This document shows, piece by piece, positions 50,206 to 59,653 of a DNA stretch of 64,000 nt (the first letter of the stretch is position 1; each line of letters opens with the position of its first letter). The notes below the pieces were generated by a model that ran no database searches, had not been told where the DNA came from, and saw only the letters and a program-made list of their open reading frames with translations. The stretch covers positions 9,241,501 to 9,305,500 of the forward strand of contig NC_020126.1 of NCBI RefSeq assembly GCF_000331735.1, given 5' to 3'. This stretch comes from Myxococcus stipitatus DSM 14675. GTDB lineage: Bacteria > Myxococcota > Myxococcia > Myxococcales > Myxococcaceae. The position numbers and the translations under genes were made by a program.

Positions 50206-52851
50206 TCAGCGCCCGTAGTTCTGCTTCAAGCCGTACGTCTTCCCTCCGAACGACAGCGTGTAGTTGGAGAGGCTGGCGATGGGGAGCTGGTACGTGAGCT
50301 TCACCGTGACCGAGCTCCCATTCGGAATGCTCTGCCACGAGGGCACCGTGAGCTGCACGCGGTGGAAGTCCCCCTTGAAGCCGCCCGAGTTCGACCCCGA
50401 GTGCTCGCTGCGCACCGTGCTCAGCGTCCACCCGGACTGCTGCGCCAGCGTGGCGGGCGCGGACGTGCCGTAGTCGAACTGCAGCAGCGCCCCACCCGGA
50501 ATCGCCTGCCCGGAGTTGTTCGTCAGCTTCAGCGTCGGCGAGATGGGGTAGTTGGAGTCGCCCACCGCGAAGCCCTCCAGCTCCACCGAGACATCCAGCG
50601 TGTCCGCCGCCACGGGCATCGTCTGGTTCGCCCGCAGGTTCTTGTACGGCGACGCCGTCTTGAACTTCTCGTACAGCAGCCGCGTCAGCGTGTACCCGAT
50701 GTAGTACTCGCCCTGCCCGTTCGCGCGCGCCTGGTCGAAGGCGTAGTCACCCGCCAGCTCCCAGATCATGATGCCGCCAATCCCCCGGTCCGCGACGTAC
50801 TGCGCCTTCGCGCCGAGCGACTCCTCGTCCTCCGTGGACAGGAACACCTTCTTCGTCGCGTTCCACAGCCACGGCGACGCCACCGGCGCGCTGTAGTTGC
50901 GCGCATACGTCCCCGAAATCCGGTCCGTGGGGTCGTTCACCGGGTCCAGCCCGTACGCCGTCACGTAGGAGCCCAGGCGCCCGTCCTGGAGGTTCTTCGC
51001 GTGCCACATCGGGTTGCTGCCCGAGGCAACCTCCGCCCCCAGCGAGTTCTTGTCGTGCCAGAGGTTGTCGATGCCCAGCGCGCCATTGCCGCACGGCACC
51101 GTCGAGCCCACGTTGGGCCCCGTGCCCGGAGGACACTTCGTCTGGTCCGCCAGCGGCGCCTTGCCCCACAGGCCGTTGGTTCCCCCCGTGACGCCCTGCC
51201 AGCCGCGCGTGTAGTACGGCACGCCGATGTTGATGCGGCCCGCCTGCATCGCGCCCCGGAAGTAGTGGTAGGCCCAGTCCGTGTTCAGGTAGCCGATGCC
51301 GCCGTACGTCCCGTACACGTTCCAGTGCAGCAGCTCCGCGTCCTTGCCGTCGTCGAACAGCGCCGCGTTCGGACCCACGAACTCGTTCCAGGCGCCGTGC
51401 AGGTCGTACGTCATCAGGTTCGCGTAGTCGAGGTACTGGGTGACTTGATACGTCTCCGTTCCGCGCAGAATCCAACCCGAGGCCGTCACCGCCGCGGTCA
51501 GCATGTAGTACTTGCCGTCCGCCGCGCTCGCCGCGTCCAGCTTCTCGCGCAGCGTCTTCATCAGCACCACGTAGCCCTTCATCAGCGCGCCCCGGCGAGG
51601 CGTGGCGAAGGTGAAGTCATCCGGGTTGCCCGCGTTCGGCATCGACGTCGCGTACTCGTAGTCGATGTCCGCGCCGTCGAACCCATACGTCCGCAGGAAC
51701 GTCACCACCGAGTCCGCGAACGTGTTGATGGCCGCCGTGTTCACCGCGTTGTTGGACGTCGTCGTCATCGAGTAGAAGCCGCCGCTGGCCACCCGACTGC
51801 CGTCGTCGTTCAGGAAGCCGCCCGACTCCGCCCAGCCGCCGATGGAGATGAGCGTCTTCACGTTCGGATACTGCTTCTTGAACTTGTTGAGCAGGTTGAA
51901 GTGGCCCTTGTACGAGAAGGCCGGGTCCATCTCCGCGCCCGCGACACCGGGCCACTCCATGCCCGTGGCTGGGTTGTTCGCCGAGTTCGCCCCCACCGAC
52001 ACGCGGTTCTGCGCGTCCACGTGCGCGAAGGCGTAGTTGATGTGCGTGATGTTGTTCCACGGAATCTGCGGGGCCAGGTACGCGGGCTGGCCGTTCTTCC
52101 CCGTCCTCCAGCTGGTGAAGTAGCCGATGATGCGGCGCGGGTGGTCGGCGCCCATCTTCTCGCGGCCCGCCGTGTCGTAGACCTGGCAGTACGGAACGTT
52201 CAGGCCCGCCGTCGCATACAGGCCATCCGGACGGCAGCCCACCGGCGGGTCTCCTCCGCCCGGCGTCGTCGTCACGGAGACGGCCGCGCTCGCCCCGGAG
52301 ATGTTCCCCGCGGCGTCCTTGGCCTTCACGGTGAACGAGTAGGCCGTGCTCGCCGTCAGCCCGGTCACCAGCACCGACGTCGACGGCGACGTCGCGACGG
52401 CGGTCGTCCCCGTCCCGATGAAGACGTCGTACTCCTTCACCCCCACGTTGTCCGTGGAGGCATCCCACGCCAGGGAGACCGTGGTGGAGCCCACCGCCGT
52501 GGAGCGCAGCGCCGCGGGGACCGTGGGCGCCTCGGTGTCCGGCACCACGATTCCACACGCCCCGACCAGCTTGTACCAACCGCTGGCGGTGCCATGGACG
52601 GGGTCCGCGGTCCAGATGGCGACCAGGGCCTCATAGAGACTGTTTTGATACACGACGCGGTCGCCCGCCTTGTAGATGGTGCTGCCGCTCCACGCGGGAT
52701 ATCCCGTGCAGTCCACCACCAGCGCGCCTTCGCGGCTGTCGATGGGTGACTCGGGGGGCCGCGGTGATGGCTCCGTGGACCCGCATCCGATGAACGCGCT
52801 GACCCAGAGCAACCCGGCCAGGGGCATGCCCCTCCAGTGTCGCAGTTGCAT
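50206..52851 (-). CDS. Secreted multidomain chitinase, GH18, lipoprotein
   Basis: 880 residues from the ATG at 52851 (AGGAGAG upstream). Lipobox SAFIGC at Cys~23. Domain order: CBM5/12 chitin-binding module (~43-98: YPAWSGSTIYKAGDRVVYQN), fibronectin type III (~105-192: APTVPAALRSTAVGSTTVSL), GH18 catalytic barrel (~225-700) with FDGADIDYEY (Asp392, Asp395, Asp397, catalytic Glu399) and TLISIGGWAESGG, and a C-terminal beta-sandwich carbohydrate-binding domain (~735-880). It cleaves chitin outside the cell. It lies at the distal end of the GlcNAc/hexosaminidase region, with a sigma factor gene upstream on the same strand. Confidence 0.95.
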   Translation of the reverse strand: MQLRHWRGMPLAGLLWVSAFIGCGSTEPSPRPPESPIDSREGALVVDCTGYPAWSGSTIYKAGDRVVYQNSLYEALVAIWTADPVHGTASGWYKLVGACGIVVPDTEAPTVPAALRSTAVGSTTVSLAWDASTDNVGVKEYDVFIGTGTTAVATSPSTSVLVTGLTASTAYSFTVKAKDAAGNISGASAAVSVTTTPGGGDPPVGCRPDGLYATAGLNVPYCQVYDTAGREKMGADHPRRIIGYFTSWRTGKNGQPAYLAPQIPWNNITHINYAFAHVDAQNRVSVGANSANNPATGMEWPGVAGAEMDPAFSYKGHFNLLNKFKKQYPNVKTLISIGGWAESGGFLNDDGSRVASGGFYSMTTTSNNAVNTAAINTFADSVVTFLRTYGFDGADIDYEYATSMPNAGNPDDFTFATPRRGALMKGYVVLMKTLREKLDAASAADGKYYMLTAAVTASGWILRGTETYQVTQYLDYANLMTYDLHGAWNEFVGPNAALFDDGKDAELLHWNVYGTYGGIGYLNTDWAYHYFRGAMQAGRINIGVPYYTRGWQGVTGGTNGLWGKAPLADQTKCPPGTGPNVGSTVPCGNGALGIDNLWHDKNSLGAEVASGSNPMWHAKNLQDGRLGSYVTAYGLDPVNDPTDRISGTYARNYSAPVASPWLWNATKKVFLSTEDEESLGAKAQYVADRGIGGIMIWELAGDYAFDQARANGQGEYYIGYTLTRLLYEKFKTASPYKNLRANQTMPVAADTLDVSVELEGFAVGDSNYPISPTLKLTNNSGQAIPGGALLQFDYGTSAPATLAQQSGWTLSTVRSEHSGSNSGGFKGDFHRVQLTVPSWQSIPNGSSVTVKLTYQLPIASLSNYTLSFGGKTYGLKQNYGR

Positions 52852-52983
52852 CTCGCTCTCCTTGATTGAGCTCAACGGCTCGCCGGAACAGCGCGCCGGA
52901 ATTCGGGGCCAACCGCCCCATGTCAGAGAGAGCGAACTTCAGCGCTTCGGGTCACTCGCACTCCGAGGTGACCTGGGCATCCG

Positions 52984-53532
52984 CTACTGGTCGACACAGG
53001 CGAGCGAGCGCAGGTGCGCGCGCCCCAGTCGCAGCCGGCTGCGCACCGTCTCGAACGGCACCGCCAGCGCATCCGCCAACTCCGGGACACTCATCCCTTG
53101 CAGGTGGTGCAGCACCAGCGCCCTGCGCTGCTCGTCGGGGAGCCGCTTCAATAGCAGCTCCACCCGCCTCCGCAGCAGACAGTCCTCCTGCTCCGCGCCC
53201 TCACAGGACTCCAGCACCTGGGCACAGACCTCGTCGCGTCTGCGACGTTCGATGCGCGCGCGACGCGACGCCGCGAAGCTCACCCGCCGCACCACCTGGT
53301 CCGCCCACGACACGAAGGCGCCCTCGCCCCGGTAGCTGCGCAGCCCTCGGAAGATGGCGACCAGCGCCTCCTGCGTCACGTCGTCCACTTCCGAATCGCG
53401 GTGAACCAGACAGCGCACCCGCGTCCTCACCCGTGGCATCAACTCCGCCAGCAACGCTCCCACCGCAGCGGGATTTCCTCCCGTCGCATCTCGAACCCGC
53501 GGCGCTTCGACACCGAGCTTGGCAGTCGCCAT
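52984..53532 (-). CDS. ECF-type RNA polymerase sigma factor
   Basis: 182 residues from the ATG at 53532 (GGAGG four bases upstream). Region 2 (RVRCLVHRDSEVDDVTQEAL, then ALVAIFRGLRSYRG) and region 4 (LPDEQRRALVLHHLQGMSVP, ELADALAVPFETVRSRLRLG) of sigma-70 ECF factors. It is 132 bases from the chitinase start, and 131 bases after the GH20 stop, on the same strand. No anti-sigma gene is adjacent. It may control the chitinase. Confidence 0.9.
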   Translation of the reverse strand: MATAKLGVEAPRVRDATGGNPAAVGALLAELMPRVRTRVRCLVHRDSEVDDVTQEALVAIFRGLRSYRGEGAFVSWADQVVRRVSFAASRRARIERRRRDEVCAQVLESCEGAEQEDCLLRRRVELLLKRLPDEQRRALVLHHLQGMSVPELADALAVPFETVRSRLRLGRAHLRSLACVDQ

Positions 53533-53663
53533 GGCACCTCCGACTTCAGGGGCGGCCGGACCCACCGGGAACCTCCGATGGGCCAGGTCACCCACACTTC
53601 ACGAGGCACGCGGCCCCCTTCCGCCCCAGCACCTCGCCGGAGCCAGAGGAGGGCCGCCCCTCG

Positions 53664-56363
53664 TCAGTTCAGCTCGACCTCACGACTGGTCCGGCCATCG
53701 CTCGCCCGGGCGCGCAAGAGCACGCGGCCCGAGGCGCTGAAGGCCTTCGAGTACGTCGACCAGGTGCGTCCACCATTCACGGAGTACTCGATGGCGAAGC
53801 CCGGGTAGCGCACGTTGGCGTGCACCTTCCCGCCCGAGCGCTGCGCCCCCGGCAGCGGGATGCGGTAGTTCACGCCGACGCTCCCGGTCAGCTCGCCGCG
53901 CAGGTCCACCGGGCGGTAGGCGCTCAGCCGAGGCAGCACGGCCTGGCCCAGGCTGTTGGCGAAGCGGGCCCACAGCGCGGGCATCTGGTCGGGCGCGGGC
54001 AGGTCCGGGTTCCACGCGCGCTCCGCCACGCCGAGAATCTTCGGGAACGCCAGGTACTCCATCACCTGCGGCGACTTGAGGTTCTCGCCGAAGAGGAGCC
54101 CGTGCATGCCGATGATGTTCTTGCGGCCCTCCGCCGTGAGCTTCTCCTTGGTGGCCCAGGTGCCCGGGTCGATGGCGTTGCCCATCCGGTCATGCGTGCC
54201 ATTGACGTACACGTCGAACGGCCGGTACTCGAAGGTCTTCTTCTCGTCGACGAAGTTGGCCCAGTAGTAGCCCGGCTCGTCCGGGTCCTTGTTGTAGGCC
54301 AGATCCATGTAGAGGTTCGTCGCGTGCGACAGAATCACGCGATACCCCTGGTTCGCGTACTTGTACGCGTCATCCTCGCGGCCCCAACCCCAGACATTGC
54401 TCCACGGCATGGGAATGAAGCCCGGCAGGGTGAGCCCGTGGTGGATGATGTCGTCCCAGCCCGTCGCCGCCGCGCCCGTCGCGGTGATGATGCCGCCCCA
54501 GCGCTGGAAGAAGCGGTTGAAGAGCTGCGTGTCGCTCAGCTCCCGTGTCTCCGGGTTCGCCTTGCACAACGGCGAGCCCTGCCACCAGACGTTGCCCGCC
54601 AGCGACGGCAGCTCGTCACCACCGGCGTGGACGGCCACCAGCTTCGCGCCCGGAACCGCGTCGTGCCGGGCCTTCAGCTCCTGCGCCACCTTGGTCAGGA
54701 ACGCATACGTCGTCTCGAGGCACGGGTTGACGAAGTTGTCCGTGTACATCTGCACGCTGGTGTGTTTCGACGTGTCCGCCGGGTCCACCAGCCGGTACTC
54801 CGCCGCGCGCACCGGGTCCGTGTCCTTGAGCGTGTGGTAGCGATGCTCCATCGACTTCACCGCGGCACGGGCATGTCCGGGCATGTCGATTTCAGGAATC
54901 ACGTCGATGTGACGCTCGGCCGCGTACGCGAGAATCTCCTCGTAGTCCTTCACCGTGTAGTAGCCGCTGCCGTCGCCGACGAAGTTGAGCGTCGCCTGCT
55001 CGAAGCCCTGAAAGCGCGGCGCCACGCCTCCGTTGGCCTCGGTGGCCGTGCGGGCCTTGAAGGCCACGCGGTCGCCGGAGTCCAGGTCATTGCCGCTGCC
55101 CATGCCCATCTGGAGCATGGACGTCTCCTTCAGGTCATAGCCGCGCTTCGAACCGTAGGTGGTCAGCTCCGGGATGCCCGGAATCTCGATGCGCCACCCC
55201 TCGTCGTCCGCGAGCCGCAGGTGCAGTGCGTTCACCTTGTAGTGAGACAGCACGTCCAGCAGCTTCTTCACCGTCTGCTTCGTCTGGAAGTGCCGCGAGA
55301 CATCCAGGCTCATGCCCCGGTAGGAGAAGCCCGGCACGTCGGTGATGTGCACCTCCGGGAGCGTCACCTCCGTCAGCCGCTCCGCCGGATTCGCGGAGGC
55401 CTGGTATGCCTCCGCCGGCACCAACTGCCGCAGCGTCTGGATGCCGTAGAAGACCCCCGCCGCGTCGGCGCCCACCACCGACACGCCGCGGTCATCCACC
55501 TTCAGCGAGTACCCTTCCGCGTCCTTCGCGCCGTCCCCGTCCACGTCGAGCGAGGCGTCGATGCTCAGGTGGATGGTGTCGCGGCCGTCGTCCTGGCCCG
55601 ACTCGCGCGTGGTGATGGGAGAAGCGAGCACGTCTCCGAGCGCGGCGGCCAGGTAGGCCGCCTCCCCCGTCAGCCCCGGCGCGTGGCCGATGGCCACCGA
55701 GCCCCGGAGCGCCACGCGGCCCTCTCCCACCACCACGTCGCGCGGCGAGGGGAGCAACCGCGCCTTCAGGTCCAACGACTGGAAGGACGGGTTCTCCGCG
55801 TAGCGCAGGCCCGGCGTCTGCACGGGCATCACGTCGCCCTCGAAGCGCGTGGTCTGCTTCGGGTCCGCCGCGTTCAGCTTCACGGTGGCGGGCACCGCGA
55901 CGGAGAGGTCGTCCTGGAAGGGGCCGCCCTCGAAGACGACGTGGAACGCGGCCGGGGCGTCGGCCTTGAGGATGGCCCAGTCGGAGGCCAGCACCGACAC
56001 CGTGCGCTTCTGCCCCGGCTTGACCGGGACGAAGTTAGGGAGCGGCTCCAAGACCCAGTAGTCGCCGCTCTTCGCGTCACTCGCCTTCGAGATGCGGATG
56101 CCCTGTGCCGCGAGCGCCTGGATGCCGGTCTCGTCCCCCTCCCCGTCGTCGAGGATGCGGCGGACGAAGCTGAAGTAGAGCTTCCATCCGCTCGAGCCCA
56201 GCTCCCGTGAGCCCTTGTTCTGGAGCGTGAACTCCGAGCGGAAGAACTTCCAGCTTCCCACCGAGTTGTCCACCGGCACCCACTCGACGGCGAGCTCCGT
56301 CGGGTTGCGACAGCCGGTCAGGAACAACGACATCACCACGAGACTCGTCAAAAGGCGTTTCAT
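53664..56363 (-). CDS. Beta-N-acetylhexosaminidase, GH20, lipoprotein
   Basis: 899 residues from the ATG at 56363 (AGGAG upstream). Lipobox LFLTGC. N-terminal CHB_HEX-type beta domain (~25-170: SWKFFRSEFTLQNKGSRELG), GH20b domain (~200-320), catalytic barrel with FSYRGMSLDVSRHFQTKQT, NALHLRLADDEGWRIEIPG, VIPEIDMPGHARAAV and AVHAGGDELP, the catalytic Asp583-Glu584. The C-terminal domain (~800-899) is an Ig-like appendix (GFAIEYSVNGGRTWSTYSKA). It removes terminal GlcNAc from chito-oligosaccharides in the envelope. First of the downstream genes after the porin, 74 bases away. Confidence 0.94.
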   Translation of the reverse strand: MKRLLTSLVVMSLFLTGCRNPTELAVEWVPVDNSVGSWKFFRSEFTLQNKGSRELGSSGWKLYFSFVRRILDDGEGDETGIQALAAQGIRISKASDAKSGDYWVLEPLPNFVPVKPGQKRTVSVLASDWAILKADAPAAFHVVFEGGPFQDDLSVAVPATVKLNAADPKQTTRFEGDVMPVQTPGLRYAENPSFQSLDLKARLLPSPRDVVVGEGRVALRGSVAIGHAPGLTGEAAYLAAALGDVLASPITTRESGQDDGRDTIHLSIDASLDVDGDGAKDAEGYSLKVDDRGVSVVGADAAGVFYGIQTLRQLVPAEAYQASANPAERLTEVTLPEVHITDVPGFSYRGMSLDVSRHFQTKQTVKKLLDVLSHYKVNALHLRLADDEGWRIEIPGIPELTTYGSKRGYDLKETSMLQMGMGSGNDLDSGDRVAFKARTATEANGGVAPRFQGFEQATLNFVGDGSGYYTVKDYEEILAYAAERHIDVIPEIDMPGHARAAVKSMEHRYHTLKDTDPVRAAEYRLVDPADTSKHTSVQMYTDNFVNPCLETTYAFLTKVAQELKARHDAVPGAKLVAVHAGGDELPSLAGNVWWQGSPLCKANPETRELSDTQLFNRFFQRWGGIITATGAAATGWDDIIHHGLTLPGFIPMPWSNVWGWGREDDAYKYANQGYRVILSHATNLYMDLAYNKDPDEPGYYWANFVDEKKTFEYRPFDVYVNGTHDRMGNAIDPGTWATKEKLTAEGRKNIIGMHGLLFGENLKSPQVMEYLAFPKILGVAERAWNPDLPAPDQMPALWARFANSLGQAVLPRLSAYRPVDLRGELTGSVGVNYRIPLPGAQRSGGKVHANVRYPGFAIEYSVNGGRTWSTYSKAFSASGRVLLRARASDGRTSREVELN

Positions 56364-56437
56364 CGGAGACTCCTTTCACGACGTTGAATGCGGCACTGCC
56401 GAAGGGGGTTGGGGTGTGAGAGACGGCGTGGCGGCGG

Positions 56438-57814
56438 CTAGAGCCACCACTCGACGCGAGCGCCCAGGTAGTGGCCCACGCGCGAGTCGCCGACGGACTG
56501 GAGGTACGGCGAGATGAGACGGTCCACGGCGGCCTGGTTGTGGATGGCCAGCGTGTAGAACAGGCGCAGGTGGGGACGCGCCCAGACGTCGCGCTTGCCG
56601 GTGGGGACCAGCGTGGGCACCAGCGACAGCTTCGTCACCGTCGCGTACTTCTGCTGACCCTGGCGGAAGCCCTGGAAGCTGGCCTCGTTGACCAGGTGGA
56701 ACTGGTCGTGGAGGTACAGCGTGCTCTGCGCGCCCACCGCGTACTCGACATACCGGTCGGCCTCCGCGCCGCTCGCGCCTCGGCCCGCGTGCAGGGTGCC
56801 GTAGGCATTCACGCTCACCAGCGGGTTGATGTTGTAGAGCATGTGGTTCACCACCTCCACGCCGTACGCGCCGGAGAAGCGGCCGTTGGGCGCGGCCAGG
56901 CCGTAGGTGTTCCAGGTGGGAACACCGCCCAGGCTGCCGTTGGCGATGCGGCTGCCGAAGCGCACGGAGGTGTCGTTGAAGCTGCCGTTGCCCATGTCCA
57001 TGTGGAACTTCGCGCCCAGGACGGCGCCCTGGTCCGCGGGCTGGACGGCCGTGTTGTTGGAGCCGGAGAGGGTCGTCTCCGGCAGCCGGTGGAACTCCGC
57101 CAAGAGGTGCAGCGAGTGCTTGGCCTCGAAGTTCTTCACGTACTGGCCCACCACCACCGTGCGCTGGCGGCGGCGGTCCGGCTTGCCGTCACCGTCCACG
57201 TCCACCACGTACTCGGACAGGCTGGCGGACGTCTGGAGCAGCACCGCCAGCTCCAGCGGGCCGTAGCCCACGCCCACGCCCTGCGAGGACAGGTTGTTGA
57301 AGTACCAGTAGTCCGCCAGGTACACGTTGGTGCCGCGGTAGAAGCGCACGCCGCCCCAGAACCGCAGGCCGGGGACCACGATGTTGCCCGCCGCGACGTA
57401 CGCCTCACCCAGCTCCGTGGCCAGCGTCGAGCTGAAGCGGTTGCTCGTCAGGCCGATGAAGAGGCCGTTGTCTGCCCACATCGCCGGCGTCAGCACCGCG
57501 TAGGCATAGGGCGCGTCCGGGCCCGCGTCCGCGGCGGGCTTGAGCAGGTGGAACTTCATGGTGAGCTCCAGGTAGTCGCCCTCCTCCAGGCGGCCACCCA
57601 CGGAGCGCCCCGTGAGGTTGAAAGTCTTTCCCTGGATGAACTCACCGCTCGTGGGCGCCCAGCCCACCCCGACGCGGCCATACATGGAGAAGTCCAGCCG
57701 CTCCGACAGGGATTGAGCCCGCGCGGGGAGCGACAACATCACTGCGAGCGCCAGCAGCCACAGGCGCGAGGAACCCACTACGGACGACGAGATTGAACAG
57801 CCACGAGCCATCAT
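56438..57814 (-). CDS. Carbohydrate porin (maltoporin-like)
   Basis: 458 residues from the ATG at 57814 (next ATG one codon later). Signal peptide ending SLPARAQ. The mature protein is a beta-barrel with many alternating aromatic strands: LDFSMYGRVGVGWAPTSGEF, YLELTMKFHLL, GLRFWGGVRFYRGTNVYLAD, YWYFNNLSSQGVGVGY, and a C-terminal LGARVEWWL ending in aromatic residues as outer-membrane proteins do. Conserved RFYRG / DYWYFN stretch matches LamB-type porins. Its place between the GH20 and the PTS transporter suggests passage of GlcNAc oligomers or amino sugars across the outer membrane. Confidence 0.85.
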   Translation of the reverse strand: MMARGCSISSSVVGSSRLWLLALAVMLSLPARAQSLSERLDFSMYGRVGVGWAPTSGEFIQGKTFNLTGRSVGGRLEEGDYLELTMKFHLLKPAADAGPDAPYAYAVLTPAMWADNGLFIGLTSNRFSSTLATELGEAYVAAGNIVVPGLRFWGGVRFYRGTNVYLADYWYFNNLSSQGVGVGYGPLELAVLLQTSASLSEYVVDVDGDGKPDRRRQRTVVVGQYVKNFEAKHSLHLLAEFHRLPETTLSGSNNTAVQPADQGAVLGAKFHMDMGNGSFNDTSVRFGSRIANGSLGGVPTWNTYGLAAPNGRFSGAYGVEVVNHMLYNINPLVSVNAYGTLHAGRGASGAEADRYVEYAVGAQSTLYLHDQFHLVNEASFQGFRQGQQKYATVTKLSLVPTLVPTGKRDVWARPHLRLFYTLAIHNQAAVDRLISPYLQSVGDSRVGHYLGARVEWWL

Positions 57815-57843
57815 GGTTGAACCCCCGGACAAGGCACGGCCAA

Positions 57844-57868
57844 GAGCCTCTTTCCGAGAAAGAGGCTC
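57844..57868. terminator. Intercistronic hairpin between PTS and porin genes
   Basis: GAGCCTCTTTC-CGA-GAAAGAGGCTC: a perfect 11-bp stem with 3-nt loop, 33 bases after the PTS stop and 30 bases before the porin start on the transcribed strand. There is no T-run, so it more likely attenuates or stabilises mRNA than ends it. Confidence 0.65.
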
Positions 57869-57901
57869 GAATGGTTTGAAATGGGTTATGGAAATCGACT
57901 G

Positions 57902-59626
57902 CTAGAGCATCGAGCGGAGCTCATCCGCGACACGTTCCGCGGTGGGCCCCAGGATGACCTGCACACTGCCATTGACGGGCTTCACGACGCCCCGCGTTCC
58001 CAAGCCCTGGAGCTTCGCGTCATTCACCAGATGGGAGTCCGCGACGCTCAGCCGCACGCGGGTGGTGCAGCTGTCCACGACGCGCACGTTGCTCGCGCCG
58101 CCCAGCGCGTCCAGCATGGCGCGCGCCAGCACGCGGTGCTCGGAGCCCGCGGGGGCCGCGGCGTTCTGGAGGGCGCGCTTGACCTCCGTGGCCAGCTGGT
58201 CCGCCTCGGGTCCGATGATGACCTGCACGCTGCCCTTCGCCGGGCGCAGCACGCCTCGGGCGCCGAGCTGCTTGAGCGCGGACTCGTCCACCCGCTCGCT
58301 GTCCACCACCTGGAGGCGCAGCCGCGTGGTGCAGGCATCCACTTCCTTCAGGTTGCCGAAGCCCCCGAGCGCGCGCAGGTACGCCTCGCCCCGGGCCAGC
58401 GCCGGCACGGGAAGCCCCGGTGCCACCGCGCCCGAGTCGACCGAGGCTTCCGTCTCGTCCTCGCGGCCCAGCGTCTTGAGGTTGAAGCGGGCGATGACGA
58501 AGCGGAACACGCCGTAGTAGACGCCCGCGTAGGCGAAGCCCACCGGCAGGAGCAGCAGCGGCTGCGTGGCCAGCTTGTAGTTGAGCACGTAGTCGAAGAG
58601 ACCCGCGGAGAAGCCGAAGCCCAGCTTCACGTTGAGCAGGTTCATGATGACGTGCGACAGGCCCGTGAGGACCGCGTGCAGCAGGTAGAGCGGCGGCGCC
58701 AGGAACATGAAGGCGAACTCCACCGGCTCGGTGACCCCCGTCAGCGCCGCGGTGAGCGCCATGGAGAGCAGGACGCCGCCCACCTTGGCGCGGTTCTTCT
58801 TGGGCGCCGCGTGGTACATGGCCAGACACGCCGCCGGCAGGCCGAACATCATCACCGGGAAGAAGCCCGCCATCATCGCGCCCGCGGACGGGTCTCCGGC
58901 GAAGAAGCGCTTCAAGTCCCCCGTGGCGCCGTTGAAGTCGCCAATCACGAACCAGGCCAGGTTGTTGATGATGTGGTGCAGGCCCGTGACGATGAGCAGC
59001 CGGTTGAAGAAGCCATACAGGAACAGGCCCAGGCTGCCGGCGGACACCACCGCGCGGGAGGCGCCGTCCAGCCCCGCCTCCACGACGGGCCAGCCAATAC
59101 CAAACGCCAGGGCATATCCCAGACACACGAAGCCGGTGATGATGGGGACGAACCGGCGTCCGCCGAAGAACGCCAGGTAGTCCGGCAGCTTCATGTCCTT
59201 GAAGCGGTTGTAGAGCAGGCCCGCGGTGATGCCGGAGAGGATGCCCACGGGGGTGCTGATTTTCGACGCCAGCTTGGCCTTGAAGTTCACCAGGGCCAAA
59301 TCACGAGCGGCGCCGTCCAGGCCCGCCAGCATGTCGGCGGGAGCGGAGACCATCACCTTGGTGCCTTCGATGACGATGAAGTAGCCCACCGCGCCCGCGA
59401 GCGCCGCGGCGCCGTGGTTCTCCTTGGCGAAGCCCACCGCCACGCCCACGGCGAACAACAAGCCGAGGTGGGAGAAGATGGCGTCTCCCGCCGCGGCGAC
59501 GAACGCCACGTTCAACAAGTCCGGCTGTCCCAAGCGCAGCAAGAGGCCCGCGATGGGTAGCACGGCAATGGGCAGCATCAACGCGCGCCCGAGCTGCTGC
59601 ACTCCAGCAAACGAGTTGCTCACCAC
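57902..59626 (-). CDS. PTS N-acetylhexosamine transporter EIIC-EIIB-EIIB
   Basis: 574 residues, GTG at 59626 with GGAGG six bases upstream (a second GTG follows). EIIC (glucose/GlcNAc type): ALMLPIAVLPIAGLLLRLGQ, LGLLFAVGVAVGFAKENHG, FGIGWPVVEAGLDG, LIVTGLHHIINNLAWFVIGD, GVTEPVEFAFMFLAPPLYLL. Two EIIB domains follow in tandem, each with the phospho-Cys motif: Cys432 (VDACTTRLRL) and Cys520 (VDSCTTRVRL). No EIIA is attached; it is in the next gene upstream. Two successive EIIB domains on one polypeptide are unusual. Substrate GlcNAc or MurNAc is inferred from neighbours. Confidence 0.92.
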   Translation of the reverse strand: MVSNSFAGVQQLGRALMLPIAVLPIAGLLLRLGQPDLLNVAFVAAAGDAIFSHLGLLFAVGVAVGFAKENHGAAALAGAVGYFIVIEGTKVMVSAPADMLAGLDGAARDLALVNFKAKLASKISTPVGILSGITAGLLYNRFKDMKLPDYLAFFGGRRFVPIITGFVCLGYALAFGIGWPVVEAGLDGASRAVVSAGSLGLFLYGFFNRLLIVTGLHHIINNLAWFVIGDFNGATGDLKRFFAGDPSAGAMMAGFFPVMMFGLPAACLAMYHAAPKKNRAKVGGVLLSMALTAALTGVTEPVEFAFMFLAPPLYLLHAVLTGLSHVIMNLLNVKLGFGFSAGLFDYVLNYKLATQPLLLLPVGFAYAGVYYGVFRFVIARFNLKTLGREDETEASVDSGAVAPGLPVPALARGEAYLRALGGFGNLKEVDACTTRLRLQVVDSERVDESALKQLGARGVLRPAKGSVQVIIGPEADQLATEVKRALQNAAAPAGSEHRVLARAMLDALGGASNVRVVDSCTTRVRLSVADSHLVNDAKLQGLGTRGVVKPVNGSVQVILGPTAERVADELRSML

Positions 59627-59653
59627 GACGTACCTCCGTTGTTGGGGCCGGGC

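Noticed and set aside
50053-52749. 898-codon plus-strand open frame over the chitinase gene
   Set aside because: Arg/His/Val-rich shadow; the chitinase on the other strand has full domains and a ribosome-binding site.
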